Shown here: piece by piece, positions 1 to 14,000 of the stretch
Numbering within the stretch: the first letter of the stretch is position 1
How the letters are laid out: every line of letters begins with the position of its first letter
Assembly (NCBI GenBank): GCA_964017045.1
Contig: OZ024798.1
Coordinates: forward strand, 33,141,050-33,205,049
Length of the DNA: 64,000 nucleotides
Origin: Omphiscola glabra
Lineage: Eukaryota > Mollusca > Gastropoda > Lymnaeidae
Direction: 5' to 3'
Notes under the pieces: model-generated
What the model saw: the letters and a program-made list of their open reading frames with translations, nothing else
What the model was told of the DNA's origin: nothing
Database searches by the model: none
Made by a program: the position numbers and the translations under genes

Positions 1-1399
1 AGATGTCCTCTAATAAAACAGGTATTTCAATGCACTTCAAGAGTCTCTGTCATACTAACGTTATCATCATTATAAATGCTCAAGATACTATGTTCATTCC
101 TTGGGAACTTAGCCTTTATATATTTCTTTGATGATTTGGTGGATCACAAGCGCAGAGTAACGAAGGCGGAGTTCCCGGTCGTAAGTTCCGTGGGATCTCT
201 GCGATGGGGAAGATGACTCTCCAGCGACGAATCGTGGTAGGAAGAGTCCCTGTATCTCGAAGTCCTAGTTGCCGTCAGGTAGTTTGGTGTAGGATGTAAA
301 TCAATCCCCTAGTTCCAGCTTCAAGGTCAGTCGGTCCAGTAATAGAAACCAGGCTAAATGTAGTATGATACAAAAATGGATAAGTATCCAAGCGAATAGT
401 CATACGCTGATAAGTCCTGTTCCAACAGCAACGAATTCAGATCGATGTATGGAAAGTGACATAGCTTGTACATAATATACCTCCAATTTGTGGATGGATT
501 TATAAGTCTGATCATTGTCGGCGTAAGCATATGTTGCTTTGCGACAATGTTGGACCAAGCTAACATTTTAATTAATGAAGTATGGGACATTGAATCATTA
601 ACAACAATTAAATTTACAGGTACATAGTATACATAATGTCCTCTTGTTAAAAGAGACATGAGCGAGTTGGAACAACAACCTACCATCTCTATGATGTGAT
701 GGCGGTGTGTCGTAGCCCGCGGCAAAGGCAATAATAGAATGCGTAATATAGGCATTATTAGAATATGATCAAACACGATCGAATATTTGCTATATAGCTA
801 TATGAACATTACAAGTGCAATAACATAATATCAAAATCATGGTTGCGTACTCACTAGTACTCCAGGTAGCAGTTGCAGTTAATGATCACGCTAATGAAGT
901 CCTAAGTCTAGGTACTGCCAGCGTCCACTGTTAAGTGATCAGATCTTAAAAGATATATACTTGCTAATAGCCTGGGTTGCAGTTATGTATCACGCTAATG
1001 AAGGTCTAAGTCTAGTTCCTTCCAGTGTCCACCGTCAAGTGATCAGATCATGTAAGACATATTCTTGCTTGTTCTGGCTATTTATTCGAGTTGGGTGATG
1101 ATTCAATTGGGTGATTTAAATGTTGTATATTTTCCCATCCAATGATAATCATTTTTGCTACTGTGGGTTTGACCTTCTACCCTCAAAGTTTATTGGTGTG
1201 AGGCAGAAACTCCATAATCACACTTTTGCTTGAGCTATTTGGTGTAAGAATGCAATAACACCAAGGGAAGTCACTCGGGCTATGGTACTGTGGGGTAAAA
1301 GAAGGGGGAGGAATGGTATTATTTTACAAGGGTTTCCAAGGGCGGATTTATGATATAAGAATTTTATAAAGTCCAGCCTCAGATCGCCAAAATGATCCT
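1..1399. other. Intergenic or intronic sequence, unclassified, with a 104-bp tandem duplication
   Basis: No gene recognised. Positions 140-350 are more GC-rich than the surroundings and look repeat-derived but match no family I know. A 104-bp unit starting GTTGCAGTT at 872 is repeated at 976 with moderate divergence. As the first ARID2 exons lie to the left, this may be an ARID2 intron. Confidence 0.4.
872..1079. repeat. Two-copy tandem duplication, unit 104 bp
   Basis: Copies at 872-975 and 976-1079 share GTTGCAGTT, TATCACGCTAATGAAG/AATGATCACGCTAATGAAG, CTAAGTCTAG, and AGTGATCAGATC blocks in the same order. Divergence suggests an old duplication. Confidence 0.7.
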
Positions 1400-3016
1400 G
1401 GCTAATTTTCCTAGTAACCCTTATTGCCTAAGAGGTTTCCACAAGCTTTTTCGGTCCATGCTATCAAAGACCTTTTGGTAGTCTATAAAATGGAGGTTAT
1501 AGGGGGGAGTTCCATTTGATTGACTGTTCTACAATGATTTGTAGTGTTGCAATTTGATATGTGCATGATCTGTTTTTCTGTGGAAGTCAACCTGTTGATC
1601 TTGTAGCTGTGTGTTGACCTGGTCCTTTATTCTATTAGAATAACTCTATAACAGACCTTTCCTGGTACAGACAGCAGTGTAATTCTTCTGTAGTTTGCAC
1701 ACCTATTTATTCCTTATTTGGGACACTGTTTTCTATTTGTAAATTTTCATTAGCATGTTGTATATCTGATGTGTCTGTGGGTGGAGGTCTGTTTAGTAAT
1801 TCCTTAAAGGATTCCACCAATCTTTTTTGTTGTTCTTTTTGTTCTATTTTTGGTCTACCTTCCTTGTCTTTAACCGGTCTGTTTGGCTTCTTGTATGTTT
1901 CTGAGAACTTTCTTGTTATGTCATAGAGCTCTGTCATGTTTCCCTTTCTGCTGTTGATGCTAGACCATCTATGTATTCTCTTTTATACTTTTTATTGATG
2001 TTCTAAACCCTTTGGTTTACTTCTTTATATTTCTCTTGTGTTTTTGTTTTAACGGCCTTGACGCAACTGTTGTTAAGTGCACCATTCATTTCTTCTTGTT
2101 TATTTTTTGCAGAATGTTGAGTGAAAGCCAGTCTTTTTGTTTTTTCTTCACTGGTCCTAATACCTTGTTGCAGATGGAGATTACAGACATCTTTATATTT
2201 TGCCAATAAATTTCTATCTTTTGGTCTTGCTGTACCTGGAACTTATTTCTCAAAGTAACTCTTCCAGAAGTGCTATGTTATATTTTAATCTTGTAGCAGA
2301 TGGCTCTTCCCAGTTGTTTTCAGTTTTAGCTTGAGTCTTGCCCAAACTAGATGGTGATCAGATGCAATATTAGCTCCTCTTTTTGCCCGTACATCTTATA
2401 GAGACTGTCTGAATTTTTGCCAATACATCATATATGATCAATTTGGTTTTGTGTTCTATTGTCAGGGAACATTTTTGGATGTTCTTATGCTGGAATTTGC
2501 TGCTCCGGATAGCGAAGCTCATTTACAGTGCAGAAGTCTGCCAGTCTTTTGCCGCTTTCAGTTCTCTCTCTCCTATACCATGGCGCCCCAATTATTTCTT
2601 TCGTATCCTTTTGTTTTCTTTTCCAATATTAGCATTTAGATTTCCCATTATGATATTTAGATCTCCACCTAGACATTTTTCAAGTATGGATTATAGTCTA
2701 TTGTAGAAAGCTTCTTTTTTTATCTTCCTTACATGCATTGCACTGTATTACATTCATATTTATTTTCTTCTTCTTGGTTCAAAAAGTTGATAATTCTTGG
2801 TCCATGCGCTTCCCATCCTATCAATGCCTCTTATTCCATCTGTGTCATCATTGAAGCGACTCCTCAGTTTCTCCAGAGGCCAAACTTAACTGTCCATCTT
2901 GTTTTACAGATGCCCAGCAGTTCTAGTTTGTATGTTTCATACATGGTTTTAACATTCCATCAGCCAATGCCTATTGCCTCTGAAAGGAGAGTCCTCGCTT
3001 TGAGGCTGCCAGTATA
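1400..3016 (-). mobile_element. Decayed non-LTR retrotransposon (endonuclease, linker and start of RT)
   Basis: Read on the minus strand, fragments follow LINE order. Near 2950 an APE endonuclease start (IGIG*WNVKTMYETYK) appears, then EALIGWEAHGPRII near 2820 and DHHLVWARLKLKLK near 2350. A linker (YKKPNRPVKDKEGRP, ELLNRPPP) lies at 1707-1937. An RT core (FIDYQKVFDSMDRKSLWK) lies at 1420-1500. Many stops and frameshifts break the frame, so it is dead. The style is that of the CR1/RTE-like elements often annotated in animals as craniofacial development protein 2-like; the clade is not resolved. Confidence 0.85.
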
Positions 3017-3465
3017 ACCTGGCTCTGGGCTTGGATATAATGTGCATTAATATAAATACATATTTCAGTACTTTGTATTTAGTTTATTTGGTGTTTATAT
3101 TATTTGATAGATGCAATGACATAAAAAATCCGGAAAGGGTTGGCCTGCAATTAAAATGGCATATGGAGACATTTGGGTTGGCCACCCCTGCTGTAAAACA
3201 ATAAGTTAAATAACAGGTTTTATAATTTATATATTTGTTACCGGGTACCTCTGAGTTGAGTCTGTAGAATTTTATGACAAACACAGATTCAAGCTTCAAT
3301 GATAACTTTTTAGTCAAAGCATTCCAAAAAAAGACAGCAGTTTATAATCATTGAAATAAAAGTGAAACTTTAGTTTGATTCTTTGTTTGTATATATATAT
3401 TAATTATCTTCATTTAGATAAATTCTTTTATTTTTTTTATTTTACAATTGTTTCTTGTATAAAAG

Positions 3466-5021
3466 GTTAACTACGAACAACAGTGGGAAGACTTCCAAGC
3501 AGAATTTGGACTTCCCAAAGGCTGTGTTAATGGTGCTCAGGCTTTGAAAAATATTTATTTCAGGTAAATATGGATATCTTAAGGTCAATTGTAGATAATG
3601 GAGAAAAATATATTTTACCATCGTTTTATGGTAAAAATCTGTCTATTTATACATACATGAATACATATAAGACAATAAGACAACAAACACTCGTAATATA
3701 AATTCCAATTTGCCAACCCTTAAATGGTGTGATGGCACCACAGCCTTTTAATTTTTAAAAAAAAATAAAAGTATCGTAAGGCCTAATATAAAATGTCTAT
3801 TTATAGGTTAATATTTCTTAAAAATTTAACATGGCTCTGCCAATATCTCTAGATTGGGGTGTATCCTAGAGAGTTGAGATTATTGAGATTGAAATAGTCC
3901 GTCAATATTTTTTAATAGGTCTAAGTTTTGTAGATCTTTGATTTAACTATTCTGAAAAGGGCTAATTCATAAAGGGGGTGGGGTGTTCGTTTCAAAGGGG
4001 ACATCTGTGGGCAAGTTTAGGGAAGGATCTTGCAGATATCCACAAGCTAGCATTTTTTAAATTATTAATTGCTTTAGGCCTTCTGCGTGTAGTCCAGTTT
4101 TTTGTACATTTTTAAATTGCAGATGTTCTCTGGCTGATCTATTTGCAAAATTATGGGGAAAAAAACTAACCACCAAGAAGTTGGTACAATTGGTAAAAAC
4201 TTCTTGGGGGAGACTACTCTATGTCTCTTATATATTTGATTGCTACTCATCAACGAATGTAAACAATGCTAGTTTTGAGCTTAAATATTTTTTTCCCACT
4301 AATTTTCAGGTGTGGTTGACTTTAATCAAATAATTTATATTATCAGCCTTATTTTGAAATTTAAATCTATTGACTCTTTATAATCATTACACGGGTGGAT
4401 TAATCTTAGAAGGCAAACTCTGACATCAAACCCAGAGATGTAGTTCCATAGGTGGCATGGCATTGACACAATGAAAATTCCAACAACTCCTGTGTAGTAG
4501 AATGGATAAAGAGCACAAGACAAACTGCTGGTCATCTACTGCATCCTTGGCTAAGTATTGCCATTGGATCAAATAGGCAAGGATGAGAGTGAGGCTGACA
4601 AATTGAGCAACTCTATCTCACTTTAAACAAGCTCAAGTCAAGGCTACTACTCAATACGAAAATTGCCTTGGCCATCTTCGCATGCAAAAAGCGAGAACAT
4701 CATACTGGCATTTCACATTTTGAATACTGTATGGGGACATCCGCAAACGGAAAAAAGGAGTGGGGGGAGGCACATTGGAGATAGGGGGTCAGTCTTTAAT
4801 AAACAAATGTCCTTATTTATTATTTGAATGTGAAATAGACTAATAAAGAATTTTTTAATTTTCTATTAGGTATTTAAATCTTTATGAAAAAGTGAACTTT
4901 CTCGGTGAAGATCCAGACACACGCAACAATGAGGAAGAGGAAGGGCCTGCCAGGAAAAAAATATGTTTGCCTATAGAGACAATTCCTCTTCATTACAATT
5001 ACAATCAACACAAGTTGACTG
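3466..5021 (+). CDS. ARID2: ARID2 exons for the second half of the ARID domain
   Basis: Two exons (3466-3563 and 4870-5021) encode the C-terminal half of the ARID (BRIGHT) fold, which binds DNA. The first begins [10 protein letters not shown] and continues through a Cys-Val-Asn-Gly-Ala turn to KNIYFR. The second continues [14 protein letters not shown], the ARID helix motif written YLEKYEKVHHFGED in vertebrate ARID2. An acidic [10 protein letters not shown] linker follows, then a P-rich strand ending in [10 protein letters not shown]. The intron between them (3564-4869) carries a dispersed repeat at about 3958-4800. The first exon is in phase 0 after a clear AAAAG acceptor, so coding sequence must continue to the left. 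Confidence 0.93.
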
Positions 5022-8000
5022 GTAACTTATATTAGATTATTTTTTATGTCAGTAGATTCAAAAAATAAAAAAAGAACTAGATTGTCAGATACAATTCTTT
5101 TATTAAAGCAAAATTGTAATGTATAATCCATTTGGGGGGTGGGATTGTAAATTGTCAAAAGTAACACTCCTGATTGAACTAGTAATTTGCAACACATCTG
5201 TTTTTCATCCAGAATGATTTATTTTTCACCTTTCTTTTTATTTTAGATGCTCAGAGACAGCAGTATAATTTATCAACAGACTTATATGAACAAAGTGATT
5301 ATGAAAAGCTGGAAATGTCCCTGCGCTCTGGACTGCCCAATGAAGTAGATGTGGCTGTGAATGTTTGTGTACTGTTATCTACAGAGGGAAAACATTGCAT
5401 GAAATTGGAAAAAACATCACATCTGATGCGTCTTCTGCTGGCTCATGTTGGGATTTTTGAAGAGGGTATTGCTGAAGAACTTTGAAAAAAATTTATGAAA
5501 AACAACCAGTTATGTAACTTTGATTCTTTTTAAAATGTTTATTTTTTAAATTCTAAAAGTCTATATATTGTTTTATTTATTTCAGATTCTGATGACTTGC
5601 AATATTTGTATCGACATTGTTGGGCATCATCTGAAAATAGAAATTTCCTGAGGGTGAGCAACAGTTAATCAACGATTAAAATAATAAAATAAATAATTTC
5701 AATTCAAGCTCTGCACTAAAGCATATTTTAAAGCTTTGTGAGCCTTGTTTAAAAGTGATATCACTAAATTTTAAATCTCTGCCTTTTTCAACAGTTTTGG
5801 TTTGAAACAGTTGAGAGAAAGGATATTAGAACTCTAATCACTTGGCTTGGAAAACCATATACACAAAGTAAGTTGAAAACATAGAATGCTTTAATATGGT
5901 TTATATTTTTTTATATTAACCCTTACATTACCCGGTGTGTCTCTTTGCAGTTACCTACTTTTTCCCTGAGACCCAAGCGTGACTTTTATCATCAGCCGAT
6001 TTTTTTCCCTTGTGCCCAACCGCGTCTATTTGCCACATAGAAGGGTATCTAATATAAACACAAAAACGAGGATATAACCTTTCACCTTAGTCTCAGGAAA
6101 AATGTGTATTCGTTAGGGGAATAGTTTTATATAATTTTATTTTGCTTTTTAAATTATGAAAATTGACCAATTGCTGATTTTTTTGTGTGGATCTGTATTT
6201 GTTGTTTCCATGGCGCCACCTAACGCTATTGATGATGACTTACGCCCACATTGAGGGGTATCTAATATAAATACAGAAACGAAGATAAAGTTTGAACAAA
6301 ACACATTAGTATTTTTAACACCCTTAACACCCTTATCCATTTCTGAACAGATAATTTTCTACATGTTATGATCAATTGTTTTAAACAAAAAAGTGACAAA
6401 ATAATTAGCATACCTATCAAATTTTGGCTCATTTCAAAATGAAAATTAAAAAAATGTCTGAGCCACAGGGAATAGTTTGCAAAATAATATCCGTTAGTGA
6501 GGTTATATATAGCAAAAAGTAGGTCGGTATCAGAAGGGTTAATATATAATATTATGACAATTCATTTTTTAAGAGGTTTAATCCCACTACTCTATTTGTT
6601 TTAAATTTTAATGTCAATTATTCTCAGAAGAGCTGGTGGGAAAAGAAGTATTGAACCTTGGTCGGGATCTAGGTACATTAGATGTTGAAGGTCAGAGAGT
6701 TATGCAGGTGGGTGAAATATTAGTATTCCATACCTTAATAGTATCATTTAATAATTTTTTATTTTTAAAGTCAGATATAGAATGCAACTAAGATCTGATG
6801 CATTTTTGATTGTATATGAACAAAAATTATTAACTAACTAAAAATAATTCCTTTGCATTCTAATTTTTTTAAAAAACAACAGGTTGCTGTTTTCCTGCAC
6901 AATCTATCATTTGAAGATAGAAACCAGAAGTTGCTTGCTAGTAGTTACTTGGTATATAAGTAAGTAGGGCATTATTTTCCCTTGTAAATGTTAATATACC
7001 TTTTTGTTATAGATTACTCAGTATTTGACTCATTTTGATACACATGCTCTTCTAAATTGTAGATAAAACTTTCTTATCATCCTTATGTCCATCAATATGC
7101 AGATTTCTTATCTTGAGCTTGCATAGTAACTTTGGGGGATTAAGACAGCTGGCCTTGGATACATTTGCCAACTTGTCTTGTGAGGTAAGAGTAGTTTCTT
7201 CAGTGGATTGTTATTTAGAATATACTTTATATGGATACTAATTGAAAATTAGGATACGTGCAAGTTGAAAATTGTCAATGAATTATCTGTCTCATATGAA
7301 TCCTGATGTGATTTAAGTATGTCTTGAATGTTCAAGCTGTGCCAAATGTTAATGAATATTAAATCAGATTGCATTTGTAATTTTTATACTTTATTATAGA
7401 TTTGATATAAATATACCTTTTTGTTTTCCTTAGGTTGAACTTGATGCTTTAGGAACTGGAACTTCTAATTTGGTACTTGATCTTCTTAATAATGCATTGT
7501 ACTCAGAGGACAGATTTTTTTTAGTTAGAGGTAGGTTCCTCTCAATTTTTACTTGTTTGAGTCATTACAATTTTGTGCATATTTTAAGGGACAAAAATGC
7601 CTTTATGTATTATATAACAATATTATATAGTTAAATAACAGCAATTTAACCACTATCATAGAACACTATTAATTACCTTCAAAACTATGTTTTAAGCCCA
7701 ACTCAGGGAAAAATAGCTCACCATAAGAATTTATCTCAATAAATTATTGACATGTTTGTTCATTACTACTTTATTACAATTTTGGTTTACTAGCCAACTA
7801 TATTAACTGATTAACTACCAAATTGAAAAACCCACTGGTCGAATCAAATCTAGATCATATTTTCTCATTTTAGGTGTATGTACAAATTCATAATTATAAA
7901 CATATTCTAATGATTAATAAACCATTTTGTAAGTAATTGAATCGTCAATAAGATAAACATAAAATATTTGTAAAGTTAAGTTTTGTTAGGGAATTTTCCA

Positions 8001-11000
8001 TTGTTAAATTAGTATTTACAACAGAAAAACAATAAAAAAATATATATGTGCCAACTTACGTATACATTTTTAATTTCCAAATCATTTAAAGCCTTTTATT
8101 TATAGTACCTTATATCCAATAATAAGAAAAATGCACCAAAGAACACAGACATTGAATAATATTTACACTTCCAATCACTTTTATGTCTTTAGTAACCCTG
8201 TTGCTTGTTGCCACGGTAAACAAGTTTTACAATTTTGTAACTAGCTTGGAAAATAAAACAAAATTAAATAACAGCTCGTATTTAAAACATTCTGCCGATA
8301 GCATGCGGCTCGAATATAAACATCCTGTCTGTAAATTAAAATCTCGAAGCAAAATGGGAACGGAATAATATAAATATTTTACTCAATTTATTACGATACA
8401 AACATTGGCGCTACCAGCTGCTCGTGGCCATAAAGAAAGACACATCGAGCCAGTCCCACCGGCTTATGGTAGTTAACCAGTTAAATTAAGTTGTTCTACA
8501 TGTGCATGGTCTATTTTCTGGACAAATTGTCACTAATCAATTTAAAATTAGAGTGCAAAAATTTGAAGACATTCAGGAACAGGAACAAATTTGTGTATAA
8601 TTATTTGTAGGTTAGTTATATAGGTAGGAGGCCAAGGCTATAACATAGAAATTATTCTCTACTTTTTTAGTTGTTGCTATGTAATAGTGGCATTGATTGT
8701 TACTGTCTAAGGGAAAATATATACAGGCAATAAAATTGGAGTTATGGGGACATTAGGTATTAAATTAAAGCCATAAACTCAACTGATGATTCTCTTTCTT
8801 AGGTTTAGAAATCCTGAGTAAAATCAGTCAGCTTACTTGTAATGAAGGAGCACTTTTAGAACATTTAAAGGAAGATGTGTACGCCAGGCTAGTAGCTCTT
8901 CTCACAGTTCAAGACATACAGTTGATTGTTCACACACTAGAAGCACTCTATAAGCTTTCTAAGATTGGAGAACCATTCACCACAAGGATAGCAAAGGTTC
9001 ATAAAGCTATAGGTGAGTGATGGATTAATGTCATCACAATTGTAATTAATGCATTCAGTCATTTAAAAGTATTTCAACATCCTTTTTTTTTGTCAGTGGC
9101 TTTTCTCAATAAATCTCAATTAGCAACATAGTGACCAAATTTGTATTAACTTAAACATTTTTTCTCTCTTTCAGATACACTTGTGAGTTTAATTACCATT
9201 GAAGCGCAGTCATTTGGGCCAGGATCGTTAGTGGGAATAAAGGTAGTTGAATATGTTCCCCCTGCTCATGTGACAAGTGAAGATGGTGATAGCATGAGAA
9301 AACCAACTACTGTCATTCAGCCTATAAACCCTGATTCTGTTAGTAAGTAAGCTGTGTGGTTCCCATAAAATAAAGTTCTTAAAATGTTTTATTGCCTCCA
9401 CAAGTTTCAGTTTCATAAAAGCATTTGGTTAAAATTAAAGATTCATCATTGGATTAAACTAAATCCCATCCAGATTTTGTGTGAATACTAGTAAACAAAA
9501 TACTTTTTATTTTTCCCCCCTCCTGCCATCAAAGATGGCTATATTGATTGGTGAAACCTTAGTCTTATTTTATTTATCACCACACTTACAGATATCTATC
9601 AAGTCCCCGCCAGCTTGCACAGTCAGATGGGTGGTGCACTTGACAGTGGGAGTGTAGGTGGTGGAGGCCCAGGAGGAGGTGAAATTTCAAAAATTGTCAC
9701 TCCAGTGAAAGAACCAGTTACAGATATACAAGCCACTACATCTAGCTGGTATGTTTAATCACACAGAAATGGCTGATGTTCTTATTCATATATATTAACG
9801 GTTCCTTTGCATTGTAGTTGCATTTATGTCTTTCATTCATTGTGTTTGTACGACTTAAACATGTAGAACAGTACTGTTAAGTCTGAGGGCTGCATACGAC
9901 CTGCAGGAGATGATTTTAAATGTCCAGTCACAGCTTGAGAAATTTTTATCATGTGTGTATTAAATAATAAAAAAAGTTTAGGATAAAAATATTTTCAAAT
10001 TACATTCATTGAATTAGTATTGTTGTTTTGGGTAAGATGCATAGGGAAATCAAAAGTAACTTAATGTGTAGCTATTTGGTAATTGTAAAAATATCCATGC
10101 CCCCACCAACGGGACCAAGTTAGATGAAATAGATAGGTGAGCACCTCGACTTAACCACTGCGCTTTGTGGGTTGATAAAAATATGACAAGAATGTCTTCA
10201 GGTCAGAATAATTGAGCTGGAAGCTGGGGTACTAAAGATGTAACAACTATGGAAATGTAACAAAATTTGATCATGTTTTTAGAAGCACCCTTCATTGGTG
10301 AACCTGGATTCTCTGTAACAACTAACATCAAGTCCAAAAAATGAAACACTGTGACTGATGAACATTTAGGACAGGTGCTGCTATTAACTACCTCAAATAA
10401 AGAAAATTACAAGTACAATTGAAAGCAAAATCTATCTTTAAAAAAGGGGCCAATGTTTTTGTGTGCTTTATTTATATTCTTGATGAGCCGATAATGCTAT
10501 AGAATAGATTATATGACTCTTTATTTCCTCAAAAGTACATTAATATAATTTTTTTCTTGTTGAGGTATTTAATTATTCCTTTATATGCAACAAATTGAAA
10601 GTTTAATTAGATGCAATTCGATCAATACATTAATGCTTACTTTGGACCTCAACCTTTTACATTTATAGGTTGAATGCTACATATGAGCTAAAGAAAAAAA
10701 GCAAAGTGAACCAGGTTGAACTGTTTTCTGACTACTTACAGTTTTGCAGAAAGTTTCAAATTCACAATGCTATGTCTTCTGCTGAATTTTTACATCTGGT
10801 CAAGTATGTTCTACTAAAAGTTTTTGAAAATTATCACCTCAATATTCATTATTCTACCTCATCACCACTTATAATTAGAAAGTGATTTTAATTTGAGACT
10901 GGTGGTACTTCAACATAGCTAAATTTTATATATTTCCAGGGTGATATTCCACCAATGTGAAGTACTCGGCATTAATAGAAAAAATGGAGACAAGGATGTT

Positions 11001-14000
11001 TTCTTAGAAGGGCTGTGTAAAAGACCAACTCAGAAACCATTTGCAGTGACAACAATGCCTCCTGAAAAAGGTAAGGAATTGGTAAAGGTTTAAAAATACT
11101 ATAATTAGCACTAATCTTTAAAATGTATATTTTTAGGACTTTGCAAAAATCCAATAGATTTTAAAAGCATCCCTAAAATTAATATGCAAAACTTATAGTT
11201 CTCTCAAAAAAAAAAATATGTGCAAATCTTTTGATTTGTAGATTCTCAGTTACAATAAATTTAGAGGCTACGATTTATTTGTTCAGAATGTTTTAGGGAA
11301 TTGGTGTTATGTTAAAGCATTCCAAGTAAGAAAGATTTTTATTAGCAGTTAATTTCTAATCATTTGCTAGCATTTTTCTGTCTAATTGCTTTAAGCTAAT
11401 GGCACAGCTTAAATGAACTTATTTGGCTGTTGCACAATTTTTACATTGCAAACATTGTTTATATTGAATTTTATTATTTCTTTTTCACTTAAAAGTATCA
11501 CCAATGCTTTTGATTGATGTAAGAATATAGTAACTTTCAAGTTGCTCTAATAGTTAAGATGGCGTTGTGAACTAAAGGTCTAAACACAATTTGTGAACCC
11601 AAGCTTTTAATTCCCTGATGTCAAAGGCTTTGCTTTTATCTTCTTTTTTTGTTGTTGTTTTGGTGTGCTTTTTATTCTGATTAATTTTAAAGCTGAATTT
11701 TAAGTATTGTCAAACTTTTAGGTGTTTAAAGGTATTATAGTGCTTCTCAAACTTTTCAGAGGGACAAACCAGAAGAATTTATCACATATAATAGCAGGGT
11801 CTAGTTTTTTAATATCTATTTTTCAATCTTTACATTTTCACATCTCTGTGTTATTTAGCTCCTATTTAAGTAGTGTCTCTTTCTAATTATAATTTTATTC
11901 AAAAAGGAATAATCTATTACTTACCATACAATACGTAATTTCATATTTGTAATATTTTTAAGGGATATTTACAAACTTCAAATGGCAAAAGTGTATCTTT
12001 TGTTTGTTAGTAAGGAATAGTATAAACACGTAGCATTCTCTTAAAATTATTTTCTGTTCTTAAACTTTAATATCTGTGTAAATGTAAAATTCCCTTAATT
12101 AATTGAAATGCTAAAAATATGCTATAAAAATATCATTTTTAGTTTTGTTTATAAACTTAAAGCAATAATTACAAATGAGGAAAAACAGGGTGCCGTGACT
12201 ATGCCAACTGAATTTTTAAATTCAATTTTACTTTACATTTTTTTAAAAATGGTGCCTCCTGAATTATTTTTACCTTTGTCTAACCCTGTATACTAAAGCA
12301 TCATTTGGGGAAAGTTAGTGATAGTAAATATTTATTGTAATAAATTGCTCAATTCACATTAGTATTTTGTATTGTGCTAGCCTTTACTTTTTTGTTTGTT
12401 TTGTTGTTAGCCATTAATAACCTAAGCATGTTAACCAGAAATTACTTTATTCTTTGGAAGAACTTCTCTTCTGCCCTTCGTGATATTCCTTATAAGGCAT
12501 ATATTAATTTTGTATACAATGTTTTAAAATTATTTCCAAATACGGCAGAAGGTTGTCATTTCAGTTCATATTTGAACATTGTAACTTTGTATCGGTGTCA
12601 CACTGCAGCATTTGTTTTTATTTCTTGCTTTCAGTGCGTAATCCCCTTAGTGTGAATGTAAGCCCCAAACAGACCCCAACTCAGGTGGTAGAATCTTTAG
12701 CTCACACGCCAACATTACGACAGCGACTTATGGAGCCGCCACGTGTATCATTACATCCCCAACTTAATCATTCAGGTGCCACGTCTTCAGCATCATCACC
12801 ACTCGCGACATCTACTCCAGCGCAAGCATTTTCAAGAAATAGCAGTCATCAAACCCACGGCTCACAAACAGGCTCAATTAAAGGGACATCTAATCAACAG
12901 GGAAAGATACTGAAAAATGTCAAGTCCCTTTCAGCACCTCCAGTTAAAAGAGGCCTGGCATATATGAACTCTACAAGCACTTCAGCTGACAATAACACAT
13001 CACCCATAGCAGCTGGCAATCTACAGACTCATCAACCATCATCTCAATTTAATAAGGGGTCAGCTACTCAAGGCTATTCGCAGACAATAAATTTAGCTAC
13101 TGCTCAGTCCTTTCCATCAATCAGTCATGCACTACAAACTGAACAGGGCACCAATGCTTCTGATGCTTTGTCAGTCAAAAGTTTGCTAGCTAAAAAACTT
13201 TCTCAGGGTGTTTCTGACCAAGATTTATCATTAACTTCTGGAACCACTCATATTTCATGCCAGCCACATAAAGCTCCACAGAGTATACCCAACTTTTTCT
13301 CACAAGCTTCTCCAGCAGGAAGCTCTGTGAATACTGTGGCTTTCAGTTCTAGTCAAGCCACCATAAACAAAGCAACCCGTCCAGTTTCACAAGCAGTTTC
13401 CTCCAGCATCTCATCATCTGTATCACAGACTTCAGCAACAGTGCAGTCTTCATCATGTGTAACTCAGACATTCAATTCTCACAACTATATGAATTCTGCA
13501 ATTGTTACAAATACTAACCTACAATCAAATCAGCTAGTGACTGCACAAAATTGTTCAAATAATCTAATTTTGCAACAAAATACCAATCAAAGTTCTAACA
13601 TATTGGTGCAGCAGAATAACTCTACTGCACTTCAAAACCCCAATGTGACTTTTGTTCAGAGGACCTCAACTATTCCTTGTGTGCAGAATAATACATTTTC
13701 TCTGGTGCAACAAAATTCTATACAAACTGAAGTTCCTCAGAATTCAAATATATCAATTGTTTCCCAACAGCAACCTGTTTGTATGCAGTTTGTGCAACCA
13801 AATTCCACCAATGGAGCAAATGTTTCAGTGGTTCAACAAAATGCACCCTGTGCAATAATGCCCAAAACAATAGGAACAGGACAGATGCATAATAACTCAT
13901 TGGGCTCAATCAATCCCCAATGCTTTGCATCATCATCCTTATCATCTCAGCCACAAAATATCCAAATAAATCACATGATCAGAAATCCCTCCAATATACT

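Noticed and set aside
354..776. 140-codon minus-strand open frame
   Set aside because: No domain, signal or homology recognised, and the AT-rich repeat-like setting makes chance likely.
12553..12634. Upstream extension of the large ARID2 exon to an ATG at 12553
   Set aside because: The acceptor TTTCAG at 12634 joins in frame to the exon ending at 11070; the extension is intron read-through.
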